50,092 nt of DNA, taken from the NCBI GenBank assembly GCA_021847795.1, contig JAJZPZ010000005.1, positions 1 through 50,092 on the forward strand, written 5' to 3'. The position numbers were made by a program, and so were the translations under genes. Shown piece after piece: positions 16,769 to 25,630 of the stretch (its first letter is position 1; the number at the start of each line of letters is the position of its first letter). Source of the DNA: Nitrospirota bacterium. Its GTDB lineage: Bacteria; Nitrospirota; Thermodesulfovibrionia; Thermodesulfovibrionales; Dissulfurispiraceae. The notes below the pieces were generated by a model. The model worked only from the letters and a program-made list of their open reading frames with translations. It did not search any database and was not told the origin of the DNA.

Positions 16769-16939
16769 TCGATTTGGACTTCTGCGCTCTGTCGCATCAA
16801 GAAAGCCCCTTATGAAACTGGGAGAACTCTCGGCAATGAGCCCGCTGAGTATGCATACGTCATCCCGTACCCAGTAGCCGGCGCATTCCGAAAACCCATG
16901 CATCTTCAGTATCTCTTTTTTCTCCTCCATACTATCCAT
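16733..16939 (-). CDS. Small hypothetical protein, tail possibly supplied by a repeat element
   Basis: 68 residues, not recognised. The first ~48 residues (EILKMHGFSECAGYWV, CILSGLIA, FIRGFLDATE) look like a real small soluble protein. The last ~20 are Ser/Thr/Arg-rich and partly read through the right end of the inverted-repeat element at 16540-16768, so the natural C terminus may be lost. A GGAGG lies ten bases before ATG 16939. No hydrophobic segment. Function unknown. Confidence 0.5.
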   Translation of the reverse strand: MDSMEEKKEILKMHGFSECAGYWVRDDVCILSGLIAESSPSFIRGFLDATERRSPNRTSTLSHLSLWS

Positions 16940-16995
16940 GTGTTACCATCCTCCTCTTTTACGACTCGCTGCAGCGTTCAATTCTCTCCTGTGTT

Positions 16996-17637
16996 TCATT
17001 CTTCCTTCCCACCGTTCAAAGACTCTGCAGAAATTGCCACCGGTTTTCCGTCAAGGGACACCTCATATTTGTTAATTCCTTTTAAGAATGTCGGGATTCT
17101 GGTGGGAATTCTCTTTGTCCTGTAGATCGGCTTAAACTCCAGTGTAATTGCTTCTCCATTCTTCAAGGTTATTTCAAATTCTGCGACGTATTTATCTTCA
17201 GGCAAACCGAAATACACCCTGTGAGTTCCGGCAGCCAGGCGCACTTTTTTTTCAAGAACATACTTGACCCCCTCACCGGCTTCGGGATCGCGGCTTGTCT
17301 TGCCATTAGCATCATAAGCCGGCTTGACGTCCTTGAAACCTCCGACTTCCCATAGTGCTGCCTGACCGCAGATATTTACGAGGAAGGGATACTTCTGCCT
17401 TCCATGCTGGGATTCCCCGGATTCGAGTATATAGTAACCTTCAAGGTGGGTCTTAATATTCGCCTTGATTATTAAGTCAGCAAATCCCCTGGGAGGTACA
17501 CTTCCATTACTTACTTCCGTGAAGACGTCAGTCCTTTTGACGAGCGATCTCTCCTGGATTTCCTTTGCTGTAGTGCCACACCCAAAAAGGCTGCTAATCA
17601 AGAGCACTGCTCCAATATACAGTGTCAGTTTTTTCAT
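16996..17637 (-). CDS. Hypothetical lipoprotein
   Basis: A 213-residue exported lipoprotein: basic start, hydrophobic stretch and lipobox SLFGC (Cys ~20). The mature part is rich in beta-strand-like stretches (THRVYFGLPEDKYVAEFEITLKNGEAITLEF) and may be an Ig/PEGA-like fold, which is a guess. AAAGGAGG before ATG 17637 is strong. Downstream of the remnants of resB and a metal ATPase on the same strand, but separated by its own ribosome-binding site. Function not recognised. Confidence 0.75.
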   Translation of the reverse strand: MKKLTLYIGAVLLISSLFGCGTTAKEIQERSLVKRTDVFTEVSNGSVPPRGFADLIIKANIKTHLEGYYILESGESQHGRQKYPFLVNICGQAALWEVGGFKDVKPAYDANGKTSRDPEAGEGVKYVLEKKVRLAAGTHRVYFGLPEDKYVAEFEITLKNGEAITLEFKPIYRTKRIPTRIPTFLKGINKYEVSLDGKPVAISAESLNGGKEE

Positions 17638-17649
17638 TGCTATCCTCCT

Positions 17650-18006
17650 TTATCTGTCTTCATATCCGAATAATCCCAAGCTATTAATGATTACAAGCAC
17701 AGTAACCCCAACATCGGCGAAGATCGCCAAAGCCAGGTTGCTCAATCCGGCGACGGCCAGAAACAAAAAGAGAAACTTTACCGTCACAGCCGAGACTATG
17801 TTATGGCGTATCTTCTTTGCGCATGCCCTCCCCAGGCCAACGAGATAGGCCACCAGTCCGAGCTTGTCGTTCATAAGGGCTATATCTGCATTCTCAATGG
17901 CAACATCAGAACCGATTGCTCCCATTGCAATCCCCACAGATGCAGTGGCAAGGGCAGGCGCATCATTTACGCCATCACCCACCATAGCAACATGCTTGTA
18001 CTGTTT
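17650..18006 (-). pseudogene. C-terminal fragment of a P1B-type heavy-metal ATPase
   Basis: About 118 codons matching only the tail of a CadA/ZntA/CopA-type pump: the hinge motif [13 protein letters not shown], the [10 protein letters not shown] block and the last pair of membrane helices. The metal-binding, phosphorylation (DKTGT) and nucleotide domains are absent. In frame upstream it reads LIKQYKHVA, natural for such pumps, and then meets the resB remnant in another frame. This is a deletion junction; the product cannot transport metal. Confidence 0.85.
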
Positions 18007-18682
18007 AATAAGTAGGGATCAAGCGGCTTGCCCAACAGCGCCACAGGAATCAGAATGAGCAAGAGAGATGCAAATACTATGGATGCATTGTAAAATCCGC
18101 GAAAGAATGTGTCCCCTATTTTTGTCTTTATCTGTTCTGATTTTCCATTGTCCGAAGCAACGTTTAATACCAGAATGCCGTTTCCCGTTCCGTTTGGCAC
18201 AGAACCGCAACTTGACTGATAGAAGGTAACCCCTTCATATGTTAGCGGGTCATTGACCACTATGGACTTCTTCATCACCTCTTTACCATTCTTCATAACC
18301 GTAAGCCAACTCCTGTAGGCTTTCGGCATGTCGGCGCCCTGATAATACTCTACATCGAAGTTATCGCAGCGCAGATCAAATCCGAGCGGGATCTCGACAC
18401 CCTTGTCCTGATACGCAACAGAAGAAATCTGACCCTCAGGCAGGTTCAGAAACGCGTTGTAGCCGAAATAAATTCCTATGATCGCACCCGCAAGAATGAC
18501 CAGGATGCTCAAATGTGTGATATACACACCAAGCCTGGTGAAATTGCCTTTTTCAGCATATAGCTGAAACTCCCTGCCCTCCAGAAGATTCGAGAGGTTT
18601 AAATCCGATGCTGCTCAGAGCGGTAACAGCAAGGTCTTTTATTTGTGAAGCCTTGCCTTTCTGTGAAATCGTTCTAAGGGAT
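17985..18682 (-). pseudogene. resB: Remnant of cytochrome c biogenesis gene resB (ccs1)
   Basis: The central ResB signature YAEKGNFTRLGVYITHLSIL and the following membrane helix and periplasmic stretch (NVEYYQG-like, FYQSSCG, a last helix at about 18040-18100, then PLDPYLLNS) are readable. Upstream the match continues in another frame (SQIKDLAVTALSSIGFKPLE), so a frameshift lies near 18580-18590. The N-terminal ~70-100 residues and the C-terminal heme-handling end are missing; the 3' side is fused to the ATPase fragment. The intact protein with CcsA loads heme onto c-type cytochromes, so another copy must serve the cytochromes here. Confidence 0.75.
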
Positions 18683-18727
18683 ATCTCAAAGTGAAACTGC
18701 TCTTAATGAGCAGGTTCACCTTGAGAT
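18683..18727 (-). terminator. Long hairpin after the PII-like genes
   Basis: A 20-base arm at 18683-18702 and its near-complement at 18708-18727 (18 of 20 paired, TTAAT loop) stand directly behind the stop of the second PII-like gene. It may end the metal-efflux operon, though no clean T-run follows. Confidence 0.5.
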
Positions 18728-18741
18728 CATGAAATCCTTCG

Positions 18742-19068
18742 TTATCCAATCTTGCCTTTCCCAATCTTCAGGGCACTAATGACATCAGAAACATAAATCT
18801 TTCCATCACCCCTCAGACCTGTGGCAGCATTTTTGTCAATGGCATTGACCAGCTCTTCGACAAGGTCGTCATTGCAGGATATCTCGATCTTTGTGTGCTC
18901 AGAAAAATCCATCAGATCATCGAACTTTTGATGTTTCTGCGCAGCATCTCGATGGCCGAATCCTCGGGCAAACAACACGCTCATGCCTCGAAGCCCTTCA
19001 ACTTTTTGAACGGCCATGGTCACGTCAGATAATTTGTGCGATTTGATATAGGCTTCGATCTTTTTCAT
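18742..19068 (-). CDS. Divergent PII-like signal protein
   Basis: 108 residues with a PII/CutA-type ferredoxin-like fold: start MKKIEAYIKSHKLSDV, a shortened divergent T-loop zone (RGFGHRDAAQKHQKFDDLM) and a recognisable B-loop (TGLRGDGKIYV). The C-loop arginine motif of true PII is lost (ends ALKIGKGKIG). No tyrosine at the uridylylation position. GGAGG eight bases before ATG 19068 decides the start over an upstream ATG at 19128. It follows a more typical PII gene and the czcA-like gene on the same strand. Likely senses a ligand linked to metal efflux; this is inferred from position. Confidence 0.8.
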   Translation of the reverse strand: MKKIEAYIKSHKLSDVTMAVQKVEGLRGMSVLFARGFGHRDAAQKHQKFDDLMDFSEHTKIEISCNDDLVEELVNAIDKNAATGLRGDGKIYVSDVISALKIGKGKIG

Positions 19069-19102
19069 ATTTAATTCCTCCAATTTTTCTTTAGACATGC
19101 CG

Positions 19103-19444
19103 CTAAATCGCATCTCTTCCGCGTTCATTGGTTCTTATCTTTACTATTCCCTCAACATTAATTACAAATATCTTCCCATCGCCGGTATTGCCTGTATGAG
19201 AGAATTTCTGAATCACGTTGACAACTTCATCAACCATTTCATCGTCTACAACAACTTCCAGTTTTATGCGTGGTATGAATTCCACCATTTCATAAACAAC
19301 CTTATCTTTGGCGTTCTTCGCTCTGCCTTTGCCAAATCCTTTGATTTCGGATACCGTCACACCCGGCAGTCCATCAATTTTATGAAGCTCTTCTGTTACT
19401 TCTAACAATTTCAAAGGTCTGATTATTGCTTTTATCTCTTTCAT
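19103..19444 (-). CDS. PII family regulator linked to RND metal pump
   Basis: 113 residues, typical GlnB length. It starts MKEIKAIIRPLKL, as in GlnB, and keeps the B-loop (TGNTGDGKIFV) and the C-loop RTNERGRDAI, so ATP/ADP binding is likely. The T-loop is changed: the region is AKNAKDKVVYEMVEF and the modified Tyr-51 context (LYRG) is absent, so uridylylation control is unlikely. AAGGAGA precedes ATG 19444. It lies 55 bases after czcA. A PII subgroup tied to CzcA/CusA pumps has been described (PII-NG, from memory), and this fits that group better than nitrogen control. Confidence 0.88.
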   Translation of the reverse strand: MKEIKAIIRPLKLLEVTEELHKIDGLPGVTVSEIKGFGKGRAKNAKDKVVYEMVEFIPRIKLEVVVDDEMVDEVVNVIQKFSHTGNTGDGKIFVINVEGIVKIRTNERGRDAI

Positions 19445-19499
19445 ACAATTCTCCTTATGAGCTTTCGGTTATATGCATAATATTCATAGGCCGATACAT

Positions 19500-22400
19500 T
19501 TACATTTCCGCTTCGACCTTTCTCTTTTCAAACCAACTGTAAACCGCAGGAATGATTAACAGTGTCAGCAGCGTCGAAGTAATCAATCCCCCCACAACAA
19601 CCGTTGCTAGCGGTTTCTGTATTTCAGAGCCCGTTCCTCCGGCAAGCAGCATCGGGATCAAACTGAAGATTGATATTGATGCGGTCATCAATACCGGGCG
19701 TAACCTGTCAAGGCTTCCCTTTCTGATCGCTTCCTGCAATTCAAGTCCTTCTTCCCGCAGTTGCGAGATGCGCGATACCAGCACCAGTCCATTTAACACC
19801 GCAACACCAAACAGGACTATAAATCCCACGGACGCTGGAACAGACAGATATTGCCCGGATAGGTAGAGAGCAACGATTCCGCCGATTAAGGCAAACGGCA
19901 GATTGGAAATTACCAGCAGCGCCAGGCGGAGCGACCTGAACGTTACGTAGAGGAGAAGCAGGATTAATCCGACTGCAACAGGTCCGATGATCATCAATTT
20001 GTTCATCGCCCGCTGCTGATTCTCAAATTGACCGCCCCAGGTAAGGTAATATCCGGCAGGCAGCTTTACCTTCTCTTTTATCTTCTGTTTCGCCTCTGCA
20101 ACAAAACTGCCGATATCCCTGCCGCTAATATTCATCTCTATCCCGATTCTTCTGACCCCGTCCTGGCGGCTTATCTGGACCGGGCCTTCAAGCATTTTCA
20201 CTTCGGCCAACTGTTCAAGCGGGATGTTCATGCCCGATTTTGTAGTGACTAATATATTCTTAATTGATTCGAGAGAATTCCTTTTTTCTTCCGGCAGACG
20301 GACAGATATATCGAAGCTCCGGTTCTCTTCGTAAAATGTGGAAGCGGATTTCCCTGCAACAGCTATCTCGATCACATTCTGAACATCGCTGATATTCAGA
20401 CCATACCGTGCTATTTTTGCCCGGTCGATGTTAACGGTCAGATATGGCTGCCCTGAAACCTTTTCCGTGCTTAAATCGGTTCCGCCCTTGATGGTAGAAA
20501 GAATTTTTGCAATTTCAGTCGATTTGTTGTTCAGCACGTCAAGATCTTCACCAAACAGTTTGAGAATAAGCTGCGCCTTTGTCCCGGCTACGAGTTCGTC
20601 AATGCGGCACTGTATCGGCTGGCTGAAGCCGAAACTGATTCCTGCTATTGACTCCAGGGACTTACGCATCTCATTGGTCAATTCTTCCTGTGAAATGTTC
20701 CTTTTCCATTCTTTCTTAGGCCTGAATATCCCGACATACCCGGTTTTGTCCGAACCCCTGGTATCCAGAGCAACACCAGTCTGTCCTGTTCGTGATACTA
20801 CAGTATCCAGTTCATTGAACTGCTTCAGTTTTTCCGCTGCTTGTTGATTCACTTCCATCGCTTTCGCAAGGGAAACACCGGGAAGCATGGACACATCCAT
20901 ATCAAACGAGCCTTCATCCATTATCGGTATAAACTCAGTCCCCAATCTTGTTACGAGAAACAGGGAGGCAATCAGGAAAACACCGGCTACACTCAGTATT
21001 ACTTTTTTTCTGTTCATTGCGTATTCGAGGAGCGGCACATAACGATTCCTGACGTAATTCATAATGACGCTTTCCTTTTCCGGGTGTGGTTTCAGGAATA
21101 GAAAACAGAGAACCGGAATAACTAAAACAGAGAGAAACAGCGAAGAAAGCAGCGCTATCACAACTGTTATGGCAAGTGGTCCAAACATCTTCCCTTCAAT
21201 TCCCTCAAGAGAAATAATCGGAAGGAACGTTATGGCAATAATCAATACGCCGAAAATACTCGGCTTCTGGACCTCAATCACAGCTCTAAGAACTGCAAAA
21301 ATTGGATGTTCATCTTTACGCATCTCAGCAAAATGACGCTGCACATTTTCCACTGCTATAATTGTTGAGTCTAAAATCATTCCAATGGAGATGGCTATTC
21401 CGCCAAGTGACATTAAATTTGCGCTTAAACCGACGACCTTCATAACAATAAACGTCACAAACAGTGAAAGCGGTAAGGCAAGCAGCACGACAACACTCCC
21501 TCTAATGCTTCTCAGCAATAAATATAATATGATAAGAACCAAAATAGAGCCTTCAATCAGTGCCTTGTTTACCGTGCCGACGCTCGCGTTCACAATATCG
21601 CTTCTATCGTAATAAGGAGCAATCTTGATGCCTTCGGGCAGCATATTGTTTTCATTGATTTCTTTGACCTTGGCTGCTACCTGTCGTACGACTTCACGAC
21701 TGTTTGCACCCCGCAGCATCATGACAATTCCACCAACTGCTTCATCTTTGCCGTTCTTCATGGCTGCGCCCATGCGCACGGCCTCGCCAATCCTGACCTG
21801 AGCAACATCGCGAATGTACGTCGGAGTACCTTTTTCTGATTTCAGAACAATATTTTCAATATCGCTGACATCTTTTATCAATCCGACACCACGGACAATG
21901 AACTGATCGGTATTTCTTTCAAGAATATTGCCGCCGACATTCTGATTATTGTTTCCGATCGCGGCATAAACATCATCCACGGTCACTGCATACTTCAGCA
22001 TTTTTTCCGGCGATACGATCACCTGGTATTCTTTGAAGTACCCGCCGAAAGAATTGATTTCATTAACTCCGGGGACGTTTTTTAATTGCGGCGTAATTAT
22101 CCACTCCTGAATTGTTCTCAGGTTTGTCAGGTAAGCAATTTTCCTGAGCGGGTCTTCTGGCATCTTGCCCTCAAGGGTATATTGATATATCTCACCCATT
22201 GCCGTGCCGATCGGTCCCATTGCCACTTCAACGCCTTTCGGGACTTTTTCTCTCGCCTCGGCAAGGCGTTCGAACACCAACTGACGGGCAAAATAGATAT
22301 CAACATTATCTTTGAACACGATCGTCACGATCGAGAGGCCGAACTTTGTAACAGAACGCATCTGTTCAAGGTCCGGCAGCCCTCGCATTGCCATCTCAAT

Positions 22401-22604
22401 GGGGTACGTTACATTTCTCTCGATCTCTACGGCAGATAGTCCATTGGCGTGGCTTACCACTTCAACCTGGATGTTAGTTACATCGGGAAAGGCGTCAATC
22501 GGCAATTTCAGATATGAGTACAGGCCAAAGGTTATAATCAGCAGCGATAGAAATATGACCATTCCTTTCTGCTTTAACGTATATGCAATTAGTTTTTCTA
22601 ACAT
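19500..22604 (-). CDS. Heavy-metal RND efflux pump, inner-membrane subunit (CzcA/CusA-like)
   Basis: A 1034-residue proton-driven pump of the HME-RND class. N-terminal helix (about 12-30), first large periplasmic loop (about 35-340), helices 2-6 (about 340-480), second loop (about 555-870), helices to the C terminus. The TM4 motif reads SIGMILDSTIIAVEN: one membrane Asp and the closing EN are present, but the DFG...DGA form of zinc/cobalt/cadmium pumps is not. The metal is therefore left open. Its ATG overlaps the stop of czcB by one base (TAATG). Works as a tripartite pump with the next two genes. Confidence 0.94.
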   Translation of the reverse strand: MLEKLIAYTLKQKGMVIFLSLLIITFGLYSYLKLPIDAFPDVTNIQVEVVSHANGLSAVEIERNVTYPIEMAMRGLPDLEQMRSVTKFGLSIVTIVFKDNVDIYFARQLVFERLAEAREKVPKGVEVAMGPIGTAMGEIYQYTLEGKMPEDPLRKIAYLTNLRTIQEWIITPQLKNVPGVNEINSFGGYFKEYQVIVSPEKMLKYAVTVDDVYAAIGNNNQNVGGNILERNTDQFIVRGVGLIKDVSDIENIVLKSEKGTPTYIRDVAQVRIGEAVRMGAAMKNGKDEAVGGIVMMLRGANSREVVRQVAAKVKEINENNMLPEGIKIAPYYDRSDIVNASVGTVNKALIEGSILVLIILYLLLRSIRGSVVVLLALPLSLFVTFIVMKVVGLSANLMSLGGIAISIGMILDSTIIAVENVQRHFAEMRKDEHPIFAVLRAVIEVQKPSIFGVLIIAITFLPIISLEGIEGKMFGPLAITVVIALLSSLFLSVLVIPVLCFLFLKPHPEKESVIMNYVRNRYVPLLEYAMNRKKVILSVAGVFLIASLFLVTRLGTEFIPIMDEGSFDMDVSMLPGVSLAKAMEVNQQAAEKLKQFNELDTVVSRTGQTGVALDTRGSDKTGYVGIFRPKKEWKRNISQEELTNEMRKSLESIAGISFGFSQPIQCRIDELVAGTKAQLILKLFGEDLDVLNNKSTEIAKILSTIKGGTDLSTEKVSGQPYLTVNIDRAKIARYGLNISDVQNVIEIAVAGKSASTFYEENRSFDISVRLPEEKRNSLESIKNILVTTKSGMNIPLEQLAEVKMLEGPVQISRQDGVRRIGIEMNISGRDIGSFVAEAKQKIKEKVKLPAGYYLTWGGQFENQQRAMNKLMIIGPVAVGLILLLLYVTFRSLRLALLVISNLPFALIGGIVALYLSGQYLSVPASVGFIVLFGVAVLNGLVLVSRISQLREEGLELQEAIRKGSLDRLRPVLMTASISIFSLIPMLLAGGTGSEIQKPLATVVVGGLITSTLLTLLIIPAVYSWFEKRKVEAEM

Positions 22605-23845
22605 TAGTGTGCATCTCCCTCAAGTTCGCCTTTTTTAAGTTCCGACTTCAGTATGAACGAGCCCTTGACGGCAACCGGTTCTCCTTCCTTGAGTCCCATG
22701 ATAACTTCCAACCGATTCCCAAACGTCCTTCCTGCCTCTATCTCTCTCCTTTTAAACTTGTCAGGTGCGGTTTGGACAAAGACATATTTTTTCGTTCCTT
22801 CTATCAGGGCTGCCTCTTCGGGGACGGCAATAAGCCGTTCAGTCCCACCGCTTGCTGCCTCAATCAGCACGGTGGCAAACATGCCGGGTTTGAGAAGGCC
22901 GCTTGAGTTGTCTATCGTCACCCTTGCCTTTTCGGTCCTTGTCTTTTCGTCTACCACGTCGCCGATATAGGCGATCTTCCCTCTGAATGTCTTGTCAGGA
23001 AAAGATGTAACTGATACCTTTACATTGGTGCCGAGTCTAAGGCGGGAAATATCCTTTTCGTAGACATCGATTACTACCCATAACGATGAGAGGTCGGCAA
23101 CAGTGAAGAGCATTTTTTCAGAATTGACCACCTCTCCCTGAGTGACTGTTTTTTCAAGCACCACGCCACCAACAGGAGAAGTGACCGGAATAAGAGGGTG
23201 GTTTCCGTTGCCTTTTGCTGATTCAAACTGCGAGACCTCTACGCCGAACAGCCTGAAGCGCTCCTTTGCAAGGTTAATATCAGCCTCAGCCTCACCCAGT
23301 TCCTGCTTCGCCTTTAGGACATCTTTTTCAGGTGATATCTTCTTTTCATACAGGGTTTCTTTACGCTGGAGGTTTCTTCTTGCAAGCTCAACCTTCCCCT
23401 TTGCCTTAAGATAATCAGACCATGTCTGGTCAAGCTCAACGCTGTCGAGATAGGCAAGAACTTGTCCTGCTTTAACCCTGTCGCCCTGGGATGCGATGAT
23501 TTTGACAGCTTTTCCTGTCACTCTTGGGCTGATCTTCGCAGACCTGTCCATATTAATCTCTATGGCAGCAGTTGCGGATAAAGGAACGGCCGCATTTTCG
23601 AGGGCAACTTGCCTGACCTCTATTCCCGAGGACTTCTGCTTTTCAGGTGACAGAGTCACAATGTCAGAATCTTCTTTTTCGTGTTCTCCCCCATGTCCGG
23701 CTTCTTTCTTCTCCTCTGCCGCTACTGCCTTTACTTCTTTGGCAGCTTCCTTTTTTCCACATCCTGCCGTCAATACCGCTGCACCCAGGACAATAAGGAT
23801 TATCGCCAGCAGATTGTATCTGACATTAAATTTCTGTTTAATCAT
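22604..23845 (-). CDS. RND efflux membrane-fusion (adaptor) subunit, CzcB/CusB-like
   Basis: A 413-residue periplasmic adaptor. Signal peptide with lipobox LTAGC (Cys about 29), then a Lys/Glu/His-rich segment (HGGEHEKED) that could bind metal. Barrel-sandwich/lipoyl halves (KISPRVTGKAVKI; about 225-250), a helical hairpin (about 135-200) and C-terminal beta-barrel domains. It bridges the inner pump and the outer channel. Its start overlaps the czcC stop by four bases (ATGA), and its stop overlaps czcA by one, so the three are translationally coupled. Confidence 0.92.
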   Translation of the reverse strand: MIKQKFNVRYNLLAIILIVLGAAVLTAGCGKKEAAKEVKAVAAEEKKEAGHGGEHEKEDSDIVTLSPEKQKSSGIEVRQVALENAAVPLSATAAIEINMDRSAKISPRVTGKAVKIIASQGDRVKAGQVLAYLDSVELDQTWSDYLKAKGKVELARRNLQRKETLYEKKISPEKDVLKAKQELGEAEADINLAKERFRLFGVEVSQFESAKGNGNHPLIPVTSPVGGVVLEKTVTQGEVVNSEKMLFTVADLSSLWVVIDVYEKDISRLRLGTNVKVSVTSFPDKTFRGKIAYIGDVVDEKTRTEKARVTIDNSSGLLKPGMFATVLIEAASGGTERLIAVPEEAALIEGTKKYVFVQTAPDKFKRREIEAGRTFGNRLEVIMGLKEGEPVAVKGSFILKSELKKGELEGDAH

Positions 23846-25095
23846 TTCACTGCACCTCCTGTGGTCTTTTCTATCGCATTAAGCGCAAGCTGCGTCCTCG
23901 TCTGCGCCTCAATATAGGCTAACTGTGCCTCGTTGGTGTCTTTCTGCGCGAGCCGCACTTCAAAGAAACCGATCTTCCCTTCCCTGAATGCGAGGTTCAA
24001 AAGCTTAAGGTTCTCGGCTGCTTTTACCAGTATCTCTTTTTTGAAGAGTGATAGCTCTTCGATGGCAGATGTAATGTCGTTGAAAGCCTGATCGATTTCC
24101 CGCTCAATGGTTTTTTGCAGACCCGTCGCTTTTATCTTTGCCCCTTCCGCTTTTGCAAAAGCCTCTTTCTTTTCGGCCTGCTTCCTGTCAAAGAATGGCA
24201 ACGGGATCGATATCTCTAAGCCTGCAACATTCCGGCGTTCATCTCTGTCATAAAACCCGGACAGCGTTATATTAGGGAAGGCTTCTTTTTTTACCAATTC
24301 CAGAGCGGACTGTGTCTTCTCCATTTCAAATGTACTCGCCTTTGAGTCAGGCCGATTGGAAAAAGCCAATGTCTTCAGAGCGTCCTTGTCAGGCCGCGTC
24401 GGGGCTTCTGAAGGCAGATCGCCTTCTATGGCAAAGGACATATCTGGTGACAGACCGAGAAGTCCCTGCAAGACAAGAAGCGACTCCCTGTATTCCCTTT
24501 TCGCCAGAAGAAGCTCTTTTTTGGCCTTGCTCAGTTCAACCTCGGAAAGATTAACATCCAACCCTGAGACATCTCCGGCCTGGAACTTGATCTTTGTGTA
24601 GCCGAGGAGCTCTTCATTCAGACTGACGATCTCCTGCGCAAGGCCACTCTTCTTCTTGAACGCGAGCGCCTTGGTGAAGGCGTCTTTCACGTCGGAAATC
24701 AAAACCCGTTCTCTGTCCCTTATTTCTAATTTCACTCTGGCAAGTTCTTTTTCAGCAACAGCGATCCTTGCACTGCGCTGGCCTGCGACTTCGAATTCCT
24801 GGGAGAGTTTGAAGCCATAGTTCGTGAACTTCCCCCCGCCTTCCTCTTCCGGTCTGTCCTTCTTCGAGACATTGCCTTCGATCGTAGGGTTATTGATGAG
24901 CAGGAGCCGCGCCTTTTCTTTCTGACCCTTTGCGGTTTCTTCTTCAAGCCTGAGAGTCTGGAGATCAGGGTTTTTCTCAAGGGCAATGGTGACTGCCTGC
25001 TCAAGCGTCAATCCGTTTGATTCAATCGCTGCAGCAGGTGATGTGATTATCAATAATGCACACAAAATAATAACAGCATAATAAATTCGATCCAT
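23842..25095 (-). CDS. TolC-family outer-membrane channel of metal RND pump (CzcC-like)
   Basis: A 417-residue outer-membrane factor. Signal peptide (1-23, ending AAA), then two OEP repeats (about 30-210 and 225-410) with the alternating helical/strand layout (LTLEQAVTIALEKNPDL start, GLEISIPLPFFDR strand signature). It forms the exit duct for the RND complex. AAGGAGG 11 bases before ATG 25095. First pump gene after the small exported protein at 25181-25582, and likely in one message with it. Confidence 0.92.
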   Translation of the reverse strand: MDRIYYAVIILCALLIITSPAAAIESNGLTLEQAVTIALEKNPDLQTLRLEEETAKGQKEKARLLLINNPTIEGNVSKKDRPEEEGGGKFTNYGFKLSQEFEVAGQRSARIAVAEKELARVKLEIRDRERVLISDVKDAFTKALAFKKKSGLAQEIVSLNEELLGYTKIKFQAGDVSGLDVNLSEVELSKAKKELLLAKREYRESLLVLQGLLGLSPDMSFAIEGDLPSEAPTRPDKDALKTLAFSNRPDSKASTFEMEKTQSALELVKKEAFPNITLSGFYDRDERRNVAGLEISIPLPFFDRKQAEKKEAFAKAEGAKIKATGLQKTIEREIDQAFNDITSAIEELSLFKKEILVKAAENLKLLNLAFREGKIGFFEVRLAQKDTNEAQLAYIEAQTRTQLALNAIEKTTGGAVK

Positions 25096-25180
25096 AAAAT
25101 AGAAGCCTCCTTAGTGGACTAAGCAAATAAAGACAATGAGGTCCCTATCAAAAAAAAGTAAGACAGGGAAAGGAGGCTTT

Positions 25181-25582
25181 TCAGATCAGAAGGACAACGG
25201 AATGCAGACTGGCAAGAGCTTTATGATGTGAAAATTGAGGCGGATTGATATCCTTAATGAGATACTCATTAGGTGGCAAAGACGGAGACATCAAAGATAA
25301 AGACATAAGGGGAAGCGATTGCGTATAGTGCGAGACATTTCTTGTATAAGCCGGATTACTAAGAAACTGGATATCCATACAGGGACCACAAGCATCGCTT
25401 TCCATCTCGGCAAGCTGTGAACCTAACCTCGAACCGCTGCATGTATTGACGAACTCTACTGCTACATGTCCTTCTTTACCGAAACAAAGGAGAGCGCCTT
25501 CTGTACCTAAGAATGGCACTACGAGAAATAACACCAGCATAAATGCGGCCGGGAAAGTTTTTAGACAATATTCCTTGTTCAT
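25181..25582 (-). CDS. Small exported Cys/His protein leading the metal-efflux operon
   Basis: A 133-residue protein with a clear signal peptide (about 1-29). The mature part has single cysteines (LLCFGKEGHVAVE, NTCSG) and a CGPCMDI motif, a Ser/Leu/Pro-rich middle, and ends with HSVVLLI. The LCFG-GHVA-E and CGxCxDI pattern recurs, from memory, in short unnamed proteins in front of czcCBA-type operons, so a periplasmic metal-binding or sensing role is plausible but unproven. The ATG lies five bases after a good -10, so no leader or ribosome-binding site exists. Confidence 0.7.
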   Translation of the reverse strand: MNKEYCLKTFPAAFMLVLFLVVPFLGTEGALLCFGKEGHVAVEFVNTCSGSRLGSQLAEMESDACGPCMDIQFLSNPAYTRNVSHYTQSLPLMSLSLMSPSLPPNEYLIKDINPPQFSHHKALASLHSVVLLI

Positions 25583-25587
25583 GAATT

Positions 25588-25617
25588 AATATAGCGCCAT
25601 AATGTATCAACTGTCAA
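25588..25617 (-). promoter_or_regulatory. Promoter of the metal-efflux operon
   Basis: Minus strand TTGACA (25612-25617), 18-base spacer, TATATT (25588-25593), then five bases to the ATG of the small exported protein. Transcription would begin at or beside the start codon. I see no MerR-type 19-20 bp spacing and no clear operator dyad. Confidence 0.65.
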
Positions 25618-25630
25618 TGTCAGAATCCTG

